From NCBI GenBank assembly GCA_031002005.1, contig CM061919.1, positions 15,571,687-15,635,686 of the forward strand: a DNA stretch of 64,000 nucleotides. The letters are read 5' to 3'. Shown in pieces: positions 10,939 through 21,239 of the stretch. Each line of letters opens with the position of its first letter. Within the stretch, counting starts at the first letter, position 1. Under the pieces are notes generated by a model. The model made no database searches. It was given only the letters and a program-made list of their open reading frames with translations, and was not told the origin of the DNA. Source of the stretch: Vandiemenella viatica (taxonomy: Eukaryota > Arthropoda > Insecta > Orthoptera > Morabidae). Both the position numbers and the translations under genes were made by a program.

Positions 10939-11394
10939 TCACGAATCACTTTCACTGATAACGTATTCACAAACTCGTTGTAGTACTTGGTAACTTGATA
11001 ACTCCAGGTTGATGGCGCCGGTCACTGCTGGCAGGGCGTCGACCATGTTGTCCCATGTTGATTCGCCGAGAAACACACCATAGGCAGGCACAGCATTGTT
11101 GTAAAACCATATAGTTTTCGCTCCAGCCACTGTTCGGGAAGAGATGGTGTGGTTGCCGAGCGAAACACTCGTTTGCAGATGCTCAGTGTTGTTGAAAAAG
11201 CCACCAATTGTATAGACCATCTGTCTCAGTACATCCCACTCATCATGTGTGAGAGTGACTTTATTGTACCCAACTTTTTCGAGTACAACTACTGGATTAA
11301 ATTCCAGTTTTGGTGACAAACCAACAGTGATACGCTTGGTGTCACTGCTGTTTAACTTGTAGCATGTTGAAAACAGGAGAACCTCACTAGCCAT
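10939..11394 (-). CDS. Orphan single-exon protein, 151 aa, two PC4-like repeats
   Basis: ATG at 11394, TGA at 10939-10941; no internal stop and base composition richer in GC than its surroundings. The protein begins M-A-S-E-V-L-L-F-S and is hydrophilic, without signal peptide or membrane segment. Residues 20-66 look like strands followed by a helix: K-R-I-T-V-G, V-V-V-L-E-K, then V-T-L-T-H-D-E-W-D-V-L-R-Q-M. Residues about 74-125 seem to repeat the plan: V-S-L-G, T-I-W-F-Y-N, then V-F-L-G-E-S-T-W-D-N-M-V-D-A-L. The strand-strand-helix unit with an aromatic at the helix start resembles PC4/p15 single-stranded DNA-binding domains; that is inference from pattern only. A full core promoter lies just upstream (5' leader about 35 nt). 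It could be a virus-derived, transposon-derived or young host gene; I do not recognise the family. Confidence 0.65.
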   Translation of the reverse strand: MASEVLLFSTCYKLNSSDTKRITVGLSPKLEFNPVVVLEKVGYNKVTLTHDEWDVLRQMVYTIGGFFNNTEHLQTSVSLGNHTISSRTVAGAKTIWFYNNAVPAYGVFLGESTWDNMVDALPAVTGAINLELSSYQVLQRVCEYVISESDS

Positions 11395-11479
11395 AGTGAA
11401 CTGGACTTGACGATCGCCGACCGGGAACTGAGGGCTAGCTGGCTGGTGTGATGGTCTTTATACTCCGGCAGTGACGTCA
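11394..11479 (-). promoter_or_regulatory. TATA + initiator + DPE core promoter with CRE palindrome
   Basis: Read on the minus strand: TGACGTCA (11472-11479), then TATAAAG (11456-11462), then TCAGTT with the predicted +1 A at 11429, then AGTTC at +28 to +32 (11398-11402), fitting the DPE consensus RGWYV. The ATG follows at +36. TATA begins at -33. The initiator fits the arthropod consensus TCAKTY. All elements are at their canonical distances, so transcription of the 151-aa ORF from here is strongly suggested. Confidence 0.75.
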
Positions 11480-11699
11480 ACAGCCACTTCTGTATCAAAC
11501 AGTATACATCTGAGAGGAAGTGGATTCGTGACCATCATACTCGATTTCCCGATTAATGGATGAACTAATCGTCCATTGTCTACTTAAACCAATGGGTCCA
11601 TTTAAACTCCTCGAAGATAAGACTTTAATTATATTTAAGTTACTCGGTAAAGGTGGAATTGGTATACGCAACACACGATGACCACTAGGAAATAAAGTG

Positions 11700-12060
11700 A
11701 TAGACGAATCCATAGTTTTGTCGCCGCGATACGACTTGTCTGACGTCCGCATTCCAGAACAGGGATGAGGAAATAGTTGCAGGCGAGCACACCTGTGTAA
11801 ACACGCCCCGGGCGGCGCAATTTCCCCGCTAGCTGGGGGAGTGGAATATCTGCGCCCAAAGAAATTAAGCCCTTGGGAGATGCTGCCATCTGTGCGGCCG
11901 GTCGAGGAACTAACGGCCCCGCCATCTTGGTCGGCCGGTCCGCCATCTTGGCCGGCCAAAGAACTAACGGGGCGGCCATCTTGTGACGTCACGGGTTTTC
12001 CCGGTTTCTGGCTTGGTTCCCCCTTGTCCTCCTACTGAGAAGGGTGACAGGAAACACCTT
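11700..12060. promoter_or_regulatory. GC-rich block with repeated GCCATCTTG and CRE-like motifs
   Basis: Within about 100 bp the motif GCCATCT(TG) occurs four times (11884, 11921, 11942, 11975), the YY1/Pho-type core in one orientation. TAACGG and GGCCGG segments are spaced among the copies, and the block ends with TGACGTCA at 11984-11991. It lies 290-530 bp upstream of the orphan promoter. This may be an enhancer or upstream promoter. Long open frames crossing it appear to be consequences of its GC content. Confidence 0.45.
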
Positions 12061-12599
12061 TTTCGTTGTCTCTCTTTGCACTTATCTGTCTCCTATAAGA
12101 TGTTACAATAAGAACCGTTGAGGAATTGACTGTAGCTTTACGTGAGGAACTGTAGCTGGTTAGCAGGATTCGCCTGTAGCTACACATAAAAATCCGTGGA
12201 AACTAGAATCCTTATCACATCAGCGTAATTTGAACCCTGGTCCCTCCGCACGCTTCTTCGGCCCAAAGTGTCGGAGTTATTTATTTCATTTCATTTGTTA
12301 GTCAACCCTTAGTGTGAATTCCTAAATTGACAGTCTACGAATTGGTAGTTTCCCACTTAATGGATTGATTCACCGGCGGTCAGTAAGGTCCGGATCAAAC
12401 CTTATTGGCACTAATAGTTTAGAACTCTCACACTAGTTGTGTAAGACTTCTATTGTAAAATTATTGGTATCCTTATTATAAGTTCTAAAAATACACGAAG
12501 TCACTTCAATAGGCCTTGCGATTTGTATGAGGAGTACAGGAATAAGCTCCATAACCGAGGCACAAATATATAATCTTATGTTTTCCCGGTGAATCTGAT

Positions 12600-12740
12600 G
12601 CTTGAAGATCTCTCGGGCATGAGGCCGGATCAATTGATCGTTGATGAACGAGTTTTCGACGGCGTAACGTGCCATCGCCTTCAAAAATTCGTTCATCCAC
12701 GATCAATTGATCCGGCCGCATGCCCGGGAGCTCTTCCAGC
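12600..12740. repeat. Hairpin-forming inverted repeat (53-bp arms, 35-bp loop)
   Basis: The left arm 12600-12652 and right arm 12688-12740 are reverse complements apart from a handful of mismatches. Both share GGCCGGATCAATTGATCGT and CGGGCATG segments, and the spacer is 35 bp. It could be a MITE, a foldback fragment or the relic of a hairpin-ended element. It lies at the far end of the GC-rich block upstream of the orphan ORF. Confidence 0.75.
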
Positions 12741-15112
12741 GAGGCGCAAATAGTTCTGTAATTTGAAATGCATATTTACTCAGGTAAATAGAAAGATGAA
12801 CCGTCGTCTTAGATTCTGTTCTGCTAACTGGAGAATGGAATGGATTTCTAGTTAATAGCTATACGTACTGCTGCAGCGAGAAAGTTTGCATTCTGTATCG
12901 GCTAGCACCATTGCAACTGCGATATCAGTGACAAACTTTTATAGTGGTTATGAGCACTGATAACAGTCTCCGAAAATTTCATTGTAAGGCTTGCTGGTTC
13001 CATGCTTGGGCGTTTCTAATTCACTCGTTGTCAGAAATACTACCGGAGTTAGCAGTACGACTTACTAGCAAATTACAATTTGTTTATGCTAGTTTATACT
13101 TTCTAAGTATCACTGGTGCGTTTGAACTTGTGAATGTGGAATATTCGAGTATCGATATAGGTAATAAACCTAAAATTTGTAACGAGATGGTCGGTATGTG
13201 TGCTGAAATCTGTCCAAACACAGTAAATAGTCCCCCCCCCCCTTTTCCAAATGATAAGGTTCACTACTCTTTTGGAAACTAATAGATGTCGCAAAATGCG
13301 AAATAAGCTATTTAACGGCGTCAAAATTCGTTCGATTGCTGTGAGGCAGGCCTTCTCATTATTCTCACTGTCGCGTTAAATCAGTCGCAGAGTGTTCCCG
13401 AGCAGGAATCATCCTAATCTATGTCGAGGTCGGGTATTCCACCTCCATCACCTTTGTTCATTATTACATAGTGGATAGCGATTTTACTTTTAACGAGTCT
13501 CACGGTTCGACGAGAATACATTGAGTGTACAGGTTTACATGCGTATCACCGGAGCTGGTAATGATGCTATACAATACATACGCTCTGTAAGGTGAGTAAA
13601 GTGTAACCCTTCAAATGTCGAAAGGACTTACCGTGACGCACCAAATATAAAATTTTGACATAGGTGTAGGACATGTATTAGAGCGGAAGGTCGTCAGTTT
13701 TAATTTTAATGTAACTTCTAAAATAAAAATATCAATTAATCTTATTAGCACCTTCATTCATGACACATAACGAAAGCAGTTGGTGAATTAAAGGAAATTA
13801 AAAAGTAACTAAAACTTGTAAAGCGAAAATTTTGTATTTAATAGTTCCACAGTTGAAGGGACCTTGTACAGTGTCGTGAGATGGAGGGGATAAATACCGA
13901 TTTAATTAGCGATAAATCGTTACGAGTGGAAGGCTGAATGTAAAAAGAAGCTGCACAGTAATACGACAGCCGGCATAAACATGTCGCTGTGTGTAATACA
14001 TATCAGATAAATGTAGTGGGTTTGTCGTCACAGGTGGCGATATATGCTATAGAAAAAATAAGCAGCTCCGCTTGATAGTTTGTAAACAAATTAAATGATA
14101 GCTGTAAAAACATACCAATGTAATAGGTAATGAACCGCACGTGTTGGAAACGATATTTCTTCACGATAATAGCGTGAAATTTTGGCTATGAATCCCAAGC
14201 ACTTTGATATGTTAAATGTTTTGGCGGAAAATGGTAGAAAGTAGCCGTAGACAATTATTTTTAAAACATTATTGATTTAAAAAATATAAAGTAGAAAATA
14301 GGTGGCATAGATGAAACATTTGATATATAACTGCACACTGACAATTCTTTGTGGTCTCGGGTAGTTCCTGCTTCAAAACTTACTTTTATTCCTTAAATTC
14401 TTTATTTCAAAGAATAAATTTTCATATGTAGTTTACATTCGATCAAACTGAAGTAAGCGAGTTACAGAAAATGTAACTCGCGTAAGAAACTTCAAATTAG
14501 AATTAAATTTGTAGAATGTATTACTGAGATAACTAAACATGGGTGGAAACATTGGAGGAAAATACTACAATATTATAGCACAGGTAAAAATCATTGTTTC
14601 TCCCACTGGCTGAAGTATTTTTGAAACACGCAGCGCAGAATGGAAGATGTTTTACTGTGGAAATGATAGTCACATCGTTTGTTTATTGCTGCAGGATTTT
14701 GATTGTATCTTGGACATGGTCAGTAACAGACATAACGGTGAATTTGAGGACGGCGAAGGAGTAGTGTGGTTATATGACAAAAGCGCACAGTGACAAAAGC
14801 ACACAACCCAAGTTCGGTGGGTGGTTACCTGCTGTTGAGAATTCTAAGAAAAATTATTCCCTGAGTATCCAGCACGGCTCATCTGCTTAGGCTCTTATTA
14901 CTTTCGTGTCATTCGTACAGTGCAGTTTAGAGATGGGTAAACAGCTTTTTTTTCCAGTAATACGTTATTCAGTTATTGCTTCTTTTTTCTCACTACTTCT
15001 TTTAGCCGATATAAATAGCATAAGTTATTTCTTTTTCGACGTAATATCTGTGGACACGCCATTAAAATCTCTGCTCAGAAACACTCTTCTCCTCTTTTTT
15101 AAAAAAGCTGCT
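12741..15112. other. AT-rich intergenic stretch
   Basis: Contains a 112-codon plus-strand open frame (12944-13282) that runs into a poly(C) tract near 13232-13242; it has no recognisable domain and I do not call it. Otherwise I see only short frames, A/T-rich sequence and no element ends. Confidence 0.35.
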
Positions 15113-15332
15113 TAACGTCTCTTAACAGCGAGGTCTTAAGAGACGGGAAAGGATGGGGGCAAGGAATGGGAAGGAATTCGGCCATGGCTTTTTGAAGGAA
15201 GCATTCCGGCATTTGGCTGGAGTGATTTGGGAAACCATGGAAAACCCAAATCTGGATGACCGAACGGGGATTCGAACCGGCATCCTCCCGAATGCGAGAC
15301 GAGAACGCTAACCGTTACACCACCACTCTCGG
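15113..15332 (-). mobile_element. SINE family A, near full length
   Basis: On the minus strand it has a tRNA-like head with box B GGTTCGAATCC, then the CATCCAGATTTGGG and CCATGGTTTCCC body and the 3' end ...AAGAGACGTTAA. Target duplications are not clear. Confidence 0.8.
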
Positions 15333-15384
15333 TACGCTCTTCTCGTGTTGTAAATAGCCGGAAATTACGTCAAATAACCAGATG

Positions 15385-15490
15385 TCACCAAAATAGCGAC
15401 CACGCCCCTAAAAGTAGTGAAATGGCCGTGACGTTGCAAAAAAAACTGCTTATTAGCGACCACGCCCTAAAAAGTAGCGGAATAGCGATA
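15385..15490 (+). repeat. Short tandem duplication
   Basis: TAGCGACCACGCCC followed by an A-rich run, GTAG and a purine-rich end occurs at about 15393 and again at 15453, a period near 60 bp. Both copies are followed by a GACGT/ACGTCA-type segment. Confidence 0.55.
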
Positions 15491-15739
15491 CGTCATCAAA
15501 AGCGGCTTCCTAACAGTTGTTGCTTCCAGAATAACTGTCAGAGACATTATATACGCCTTGTGTTTATTTTTTTGTTTAGTAAGTGGCAGTGTAGAGTGAT
15601 ACCTTTGGAAAGTAATATCGAATTTAAACACTTGGACCACCTTCAGCGGTTTGTGTATAACGTGAGCAAACAGGATGAAATGAAGTATTAGTGAGTTATA
15701 GACGTACGATAAATGAAAATAATCCGAAGTGGGCACTGT

Positions 15740-18080
15740 TTATTACGTGTTAATATATTTTTCTGTTTGAAACTAATGAATTTGTGTTAGGAGTTTTACT
15801 AACATATGCAACACTATAACAAATGTAACGATACGCGTTGCTACTCACAAATAACAGGAAATTAACTTTGCTGAAAGTAAAAAAAACTTTGGGCCTGGCT
15901 ATTAATTCGCGTTAACTTTTGTGTAGCTGTAGTGATTTGCACTGTATATTTTATATATGGAGTAAATGTGTTCCAATAAAAGACCAGCTGCAATTTAAAT
16001 ATGAAGTTCCAGGCGAACATAAAAGTAATATGAGATGTAAATATGTTTTGCTGTTTGAAACTAACTTGTGGGAATATTAAAACAAATATGGCAATGTTAC
16101 CTATTTGTTAAGAATCTGTAAATGAACCGATCGGAAATCAAACATTAGTGTGGGATGAAGTTTTGTGTGGCAGTGTAAACATTTATTTCGATCTGGAAGA
16201 AAATGTAATGATGTTTGACGCATATTATTCCATATAGAGTGAATATGCTTTTCCTCCTCCATAAAGTTTTCCTGAACTTGAATAACTGATTGCATAAGGT
16301 TTATGTAACCAAGTTGTATGCTATTTTATTACACCCTTTATTCAGAACTCAGTTTCAGTTTTACTTTCAGAATAACAAAGTTGTTATAAATGTGTGTGGG
16401 TAGTTTTTATCTTAGTTTGAAGGGCGAAAATTAGATTGTGACATGCGTTTCCAACATTGTGACCTTAAGAATGTTTTGCTTTCACAACAATTCTTTTTAT
16501 TCATAATGGAGCATGCAAATGTGGCACACATATCAATATGTTTTAATTTATGTACCAGAGCTAGTTTTCTGTAACAGTATATACTCTTTTTTTTTTTTTT
16601 TTTTTTTTTTGTACCCAAACTAAAACTGGAATCATATTTGTCCACTTTCACTTCAGTACTGTCGTTTTTCATGCTTATTTTCACAAACATCCCTTATTAT
16701 TTCAGCTTGTTATATCAAACTTCAGTAGAACCTCTTACGTACTATTAGTTATTTAGTTTGTGTAGCCTTTGCTGAAGTAAATAAATATCAACCTTCTGCC
16801 TCACTCTGCAAGTTCACAATGAAATTTATCAACTTTGCACCACTTGCCAACAATTCTTAAATTGTATACAAGTAAGATAATACTTCAGTCATTCATTCAA
16901 TATACCTTACCCTGCACCACAAATCTGGCACAAATTTAAATCTAATTACGTTTTGACTTATGATTGTCGAAATTTATCTTTAAGACGTCTATTATTCAGA
17001 AGAAATATTTATCTATTCAAAGGGAAATTTTAGACCTTTTAAGTGCTACAGAGAAATACTAGCAAGATAAAATTGATAAATAGTAACTAATGATCCCAAG
17101 ACTGATGCTTTGAGCAATCTTCCTATAGTGTAACATTATGTTTTTTTGTTTTTTTTTAGGCTATGTTCACAAGCAAAAAATATTTGCCAGATAGTGCTGT
17201 TATAACGACTACTATAAGCAAGTTACAAACACTAGTTAACAGTATTATTTATTTCTCTGTGGTTTACCAGTACTGTCAGCACATTCAACCAAACATGAAA
17301 AATCGTACTATTGTCTATTCATACGTAGTCTGAATGTAAAGTAATGCATTGCAAGTAAATTTAATTGAAATTTAAATGCTTTTTGCATCTTCTAGAAGTT
17401 TTATTTGTCAAATATTTAAGCAACCTGGAAAACAGTGATACTGTGATGCTCCAGCCGCCTTTGTGCTTGCAATAGCAAATAATTTCATAATCTAAAATTT
17501 TTCTTGCACTGATATATATTGAAGCGTTGAAATCTTGGCAGGGAATGGGTGTCAGATTTGCTCTGAACAAAAGATTTAGATACATAACTAAACCTTTTTT
17601 TCCCATTTGCAATACTTAATACTTTTAATTATAAAAAAGAATTATCAATCACCTTCTTTACTATAATCATCAAATATAATAAAAACTGTATATTATGGGT
17701 GCCACACTACATGAGACTACTATATGCTTACTTTGTTAACAAAAATACTCGTGTTTTTATTAAAGTTATATTTGTCCGGACTAGCTCAAACTAAAACAAT
17801 TTTAATAGGCATGCGAAGACCTTACCCAGCGAATTGCTTCACCCAGGATCGTTCACTGGTGTATTGATCCTAAAAAATATTTTCAGTAAATATTTTAATC
17901 ACCTTACCATTTTTTACTTGGTGCTATATTAACTCGTGTATTGCTACTCGAAGCGACCGTAGACTTTGTCAAACCTCAGGTTTCCACTTCACTACTTAGG
18001 TGAAATCCCCGCTGAAAACACACTTCGAATGGTAACTTTACACTTCCTAACACAGCTGTGATTTTCAACCACTAAGCTGT
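15740..18080. other. AT-rich stretch, no gene seen
   Basis: A/T-rich DNA with a poly(T) run near 16587-16610. Open frames are short and without recognisable domains, and no element ends were found. Confidence 0.45.
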
Positions 18081-18085
18081 CTTGT

Positions 18086-18400
18086 TTGCTCGACTACCTG
18101 TCGGCTAGTGCCTACCTCCTCCGGCAACCGATACACCTTTGTCATTTGGCGGGCGAAATCCACCGGCCAATCGGATGTCTTCAGCCACTTGTCAACCACC
18201 GCCGTTCCCATTGCCACATGGAAGAGCAGTTTCTGCCAACGCCGAGAAGGCGTCGGCTGTATTTGGGGAGGGGTACCTATTGCCCTTTGGCAGTATTTGC
18301 CCCTACATTTTCTTTTAGCAGTAAAATTTCATTACATTTCTGGGCTGGTCCATTGCTATTTGCTCTATGGGTGGAAAACATCTTAAGATTCCGTCCATAG
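18086..18400 (+). other. GC-richer open segment of unknown origin
   Basis: Two overlapping plus-strand frames stay open for 92 and 104 codons, and base composition differs sharply from the flanks. One frame (P-T-S-S-G-N-R-Y-T-F-V-I) faintly recalls the start of an LTR-retrotransposon integrase core, but catalytic residues cannot be placed. Treated as a possible decayed retroelement fragment. Confidence 0.25.
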
Positions 18401-18599
18401 GTGGCATGACCTGTCTCTCTAACCAACTATCCCGTTCACACAATGTCCCTATTAATACACTAAATTATGGAGTGACACTGTTCACTACATTACCTGCAAT
18501 CATTTTAACTTATTTTACCAATAGTGGAAATCTTGGCTTGGTATACAGGAATTAGGTACAGGATTAATTTTAAACAAGACAAAGGTTACATCCCACTTT

Positions 18600-19430
18600 A
18601 AAACTAGCGCTTTTCAATTGTTTCTCCATCGTTTGACGGCTATTGCAATTAATAACGGGAAATATTAGCATAAGCGCTTTGCGACGGTCTTGTCGTTTGA
18701 TGGTTGCTATCGCAGTTAATAACTGCTTCAACTGACAAAGACTCTATAAATCGATGGCAACATGGGTAAAAAGCCATCGCAACAAGTAACAAGTAACAAA
18801 AAGCATCATCAAGCGGTTTACGGTGGTAGAAGGATACAGGAAACCTGCTTGTTGGTTGCTAAGTCGTAGAGAGTTGATAAATTTTGGACCCTGTCACAAA
18901 TAATATCTGCAAAGTAGTATTTATTTAACGTTATCAGTAGTAGCTACATCTGTTGGTCGCTATCGCGGTTAATAACGGGCAAAAGCGCTTTACATAGGTG
19001 GTGTCCTCTAATGGTCGCTATCGTAGTTAGTAACTGGCAAGTAGCTATAAGCATTTTGCGTTGCCGGCCTTGGTAGCGTAGGGGCTAGAGCACTAGCTCC
19101 GCGTGCCGAAGGTTGCCGGTTTGAATCCGGCCGCGGGCATGGATGTTTAAGTGTTGTGTTTCTGTGTGAAAGTCCTGTCCGTCCTGTGGCGTCTATACTT
19201 AGGAATCATAACGTACTGCCGAAACTATTTCACTGGATGATATATCATAAACACATTGAGCTGGCTGAATGGCTTAGTTGCCGAAAGCCATTAAAAAAAA
19301 TAATAATTAATTTTGCGATGGTGGTGTCATCTAGTGATCGTTGCAATTAGTATCATGGAGAGAAGCAATAAGCCGTGACTGATGCACTCGTAGCGGACGG
19401 TTGATGAACAATTACAGCGCTATCAGAAAG
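18600..19430 (+). repeat. Degenerate tandem repeat interrupted by a SINE
   Basis: The motif TGGT(T/C)GCTATCG(C)(A/G)GTTAATAAC, followed by GGCAA and AAGCGCTTT(G/A)C, recurs at about 18635, 18705, 18955 and 19010, with a further copy after the SINE (GTGATCGTTGCAATTAGTA). The period is irregular, and the repeats are old and diverged. Confidence 0.6.
19061..19309 (+). mobile_element. SINE family B, full length, 8-bp target duplication
   Basis: Its tRNA-like head runs from GGCCTTGGTAGCGTAGGGGC to box B GGTTTGAATCC. The body has GTGTTTAAGTGTTGTGTTT-type and GAGCTGGCTG motifs and an A-rich tail. ATTTTGCG flanks it on both sides (19053-19060, 19310-19317). It is about 250 bp and sits inside the tandem repeat at 18600-19430. 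Confidence 0.9.
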
Positions 19431-19699
19431 AGGGTTGAGAGTTATTTTAATAACTACAGTTATCGTTTTAGCTGCTACCTGCTAAGTGGCTTTTTTTTTT
19501 CAAACTGTTATTTGTAGCTGCTGCGGTATTTGCGAAGCATCTCTAGTACAGCTTATTGGTAGCAGTGCCGCTTGTGCTATACGGTTCTACTGTGATGTTA
19601 CTTGTAGTGTGTCGTCATGTAAGTGCTAACAACTAATAAGATAAACCTGCCATTCATTATAACGGTTATTCTTATCGGGAATACAGAAGGAAATAAGAT

Positions 19700-21232
19700 G
19701 GGCTGTTGCTATGGCGGTGTCAGAAGGAAAGGTCGAAAAGTTGTTGTGGAACGCTCAAACCGAAAAATTGGGAAGTTTTAGGTGCAACTGAACATTCATG
19801 CGAAGCAGCGGGCATAATTCACTTGGTAGTCGAAAAAATAACAAATCATGCGAACAACAGGGCCCGCGAAGAAGACACATCTGTTTCTAAAATTTACATG
19901 GAAGAACTGGGAACAATAATGACTACGAATATATAGCCGAAAAATACCCCACCAGGTGATTGTCAAGAGGACCTTATTTCGACAGAGAAGTAAAGCTCAT
20001 GTGAACGGAAAGGAACCGAAGAGCCGAGACGAAGTAGTCTTAGATGAAAGATGGTACAAGTTTCCTTTTTAAAGATTACATCACAGGAGAACGAATGATA
20101 ATTCTTTGTGGACAGAAAGGAAAAGAATGAAGAGAAAGCAAGATTTCTTCATGGATGGGACACTTAAAAGGTGTAGTTGTATAAATGTATAGTATCTGCC
20201 TGATTACGGATGCTTCAAGGAAGAAACTAACATGTGTCCAGTAGTGTTTGTCCCGTTACCAAACAAAAAGAATGCAACGTATATTCGATCATTTCGACAT
20301 ATTCTGCATATAGTTCTAGAATGGAAAAAAAATAACATCGATTTTGAGGGAAGTGAAACACCCGCATTTGCAGATGTTTTTTCAAGCGTTGAAATTAATG
20401 GCCGTTACTTTTTCCGCCTCCAATGATGTTGACGAGGCGTAAACCCATAAATGAGAAAAAAAAAGCTGTTACTTCCACATGAAAAAAATGTCTGTGGCGA
20501 AAATTATAGGAAATTGGTTGACCCGTGAGTATCGGGAAAATGACGAAATTAGACTGCATGTTAGCATGTGTGCTGCATTTCTCAAAACTGATCTTAGATG
20601 GCTGGCTCGAGATACGGTATATTTGGAGGCTCGATAAAATCCGAAATTGTCTGGGGTTTTTTTACTATTTTTTCGTCGAAGAATGGCTGGAGAATGAAGA
20701 CGTTCCTCCTAAACTGTGGACTTGTTACGGTAGGCGACACCGCACTGCGAACAGTGTGGAAGGCTGGAACAACAAAATCAACAATCTTCTCGGGCGACCA
20801 AATTCCTAGATCAAGAAATGATAATGTGTTTATAGCGTGAACCTAAAAATTACGCTTGTATGTACACACATTGGCAATAAATTTGGGCGCCGCTGAAAAC
20901 TTCTATCACTCTTATTTTGCAAAATATGACATCAATGTGATCCCAGGAAACAGTAACGCAATACTGGCAAGCCAGTATTGCGTTACTGTTTCTTAGGATG
21001 ACATTGATGTCAGATTGTGCATAATAAGAGTGATAGAAGTTTTCAGCGGCGGCCAAATTTATTGTCAAAGTGTGTACATGAGGACGGAGATTAATCTTGC
21101 TGGGAAAAAGAGGAAAAACGACTATATTAAATTACATGAATGTTTGGAAAGAACTGTAAAAAAGTATGAGGAAAACGGTGATATTAGGTCTTGTTTGAAA
21201 GTGATATCATACTTACAAAAACTGGGCTAGAT
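19700..21232 (+). pseudogene. FLYWCH-type zinc finger + MULE transposase relic
   Basis: Pieces of a Mutator-like transposase appear in order over several frames. At 19706-19816 L-W-R-C, C-C-G-T-L and H-S-C match the tail of a FLYWCH zinc finger (WRC...C...H.H type). Next is a R-A-R-E-E-D-T-S-V-S-K-I-Y segment. F-F-M-D-G-T-L-K near 20145-20170 holds the first catalytic Asp (GAT 20154-20156). P-V-V-F-V-P-L-P-N-K-K follows at 20235. N-S-V-E-G-W-N-N-K-I-N-N-L-L-G-R-P near 20745-20805 is the MULE helical block. The last 40 codons, Lys/Glu rich, end at TAG 21228-21230. Stops and frameshifts occur between blocks, and a palindromic duplication (20860-21080) is inserted before the last block. Inactive. 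Confidence 0.65.
20860..21080. repeat. 220-bp near-perfect palindrome inside the MULE relic
   Basis: The left arm (about 20860-20968) and right arm (20971-21080) are reverse complements with few mismatches around a 2-base centre AA (20969-20970). The innermost arms read CAGTAACGCAATACTGGC / GCCAGTATTGCGTTACTG. Only one arm can be the original MULE sequence (the right arm continues into the transposase C-terminus), so the left arm is an inverted copy. Confidence 0.85.
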
Positions 21233-21239
21233 TTAACAC

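Noticed and set aside
11495..11992. Overlapping long minus and plus open frames (up to 165 codons) in the GC-rich block
   Set aside because: Several frames are open at once because of composition; none shows a domain, and the segment looks regulatory.
12944..13282. 112-codon plus open frame as a gene
   Set aside because: Runs through a poly(C) tract near its end and shows no domain; insufficient support.
14690..14760. Plus-strand micro-exon (GCTGCAG|...|GTCAGT)
   Set aside because: Splice-like borders alone, with no coding or phase support.
18086..18400. LTR-retrotransposon integrase
   Set aside because: Only a vague resemblance in one frame; catalytic D,D,E positions could not be placed.
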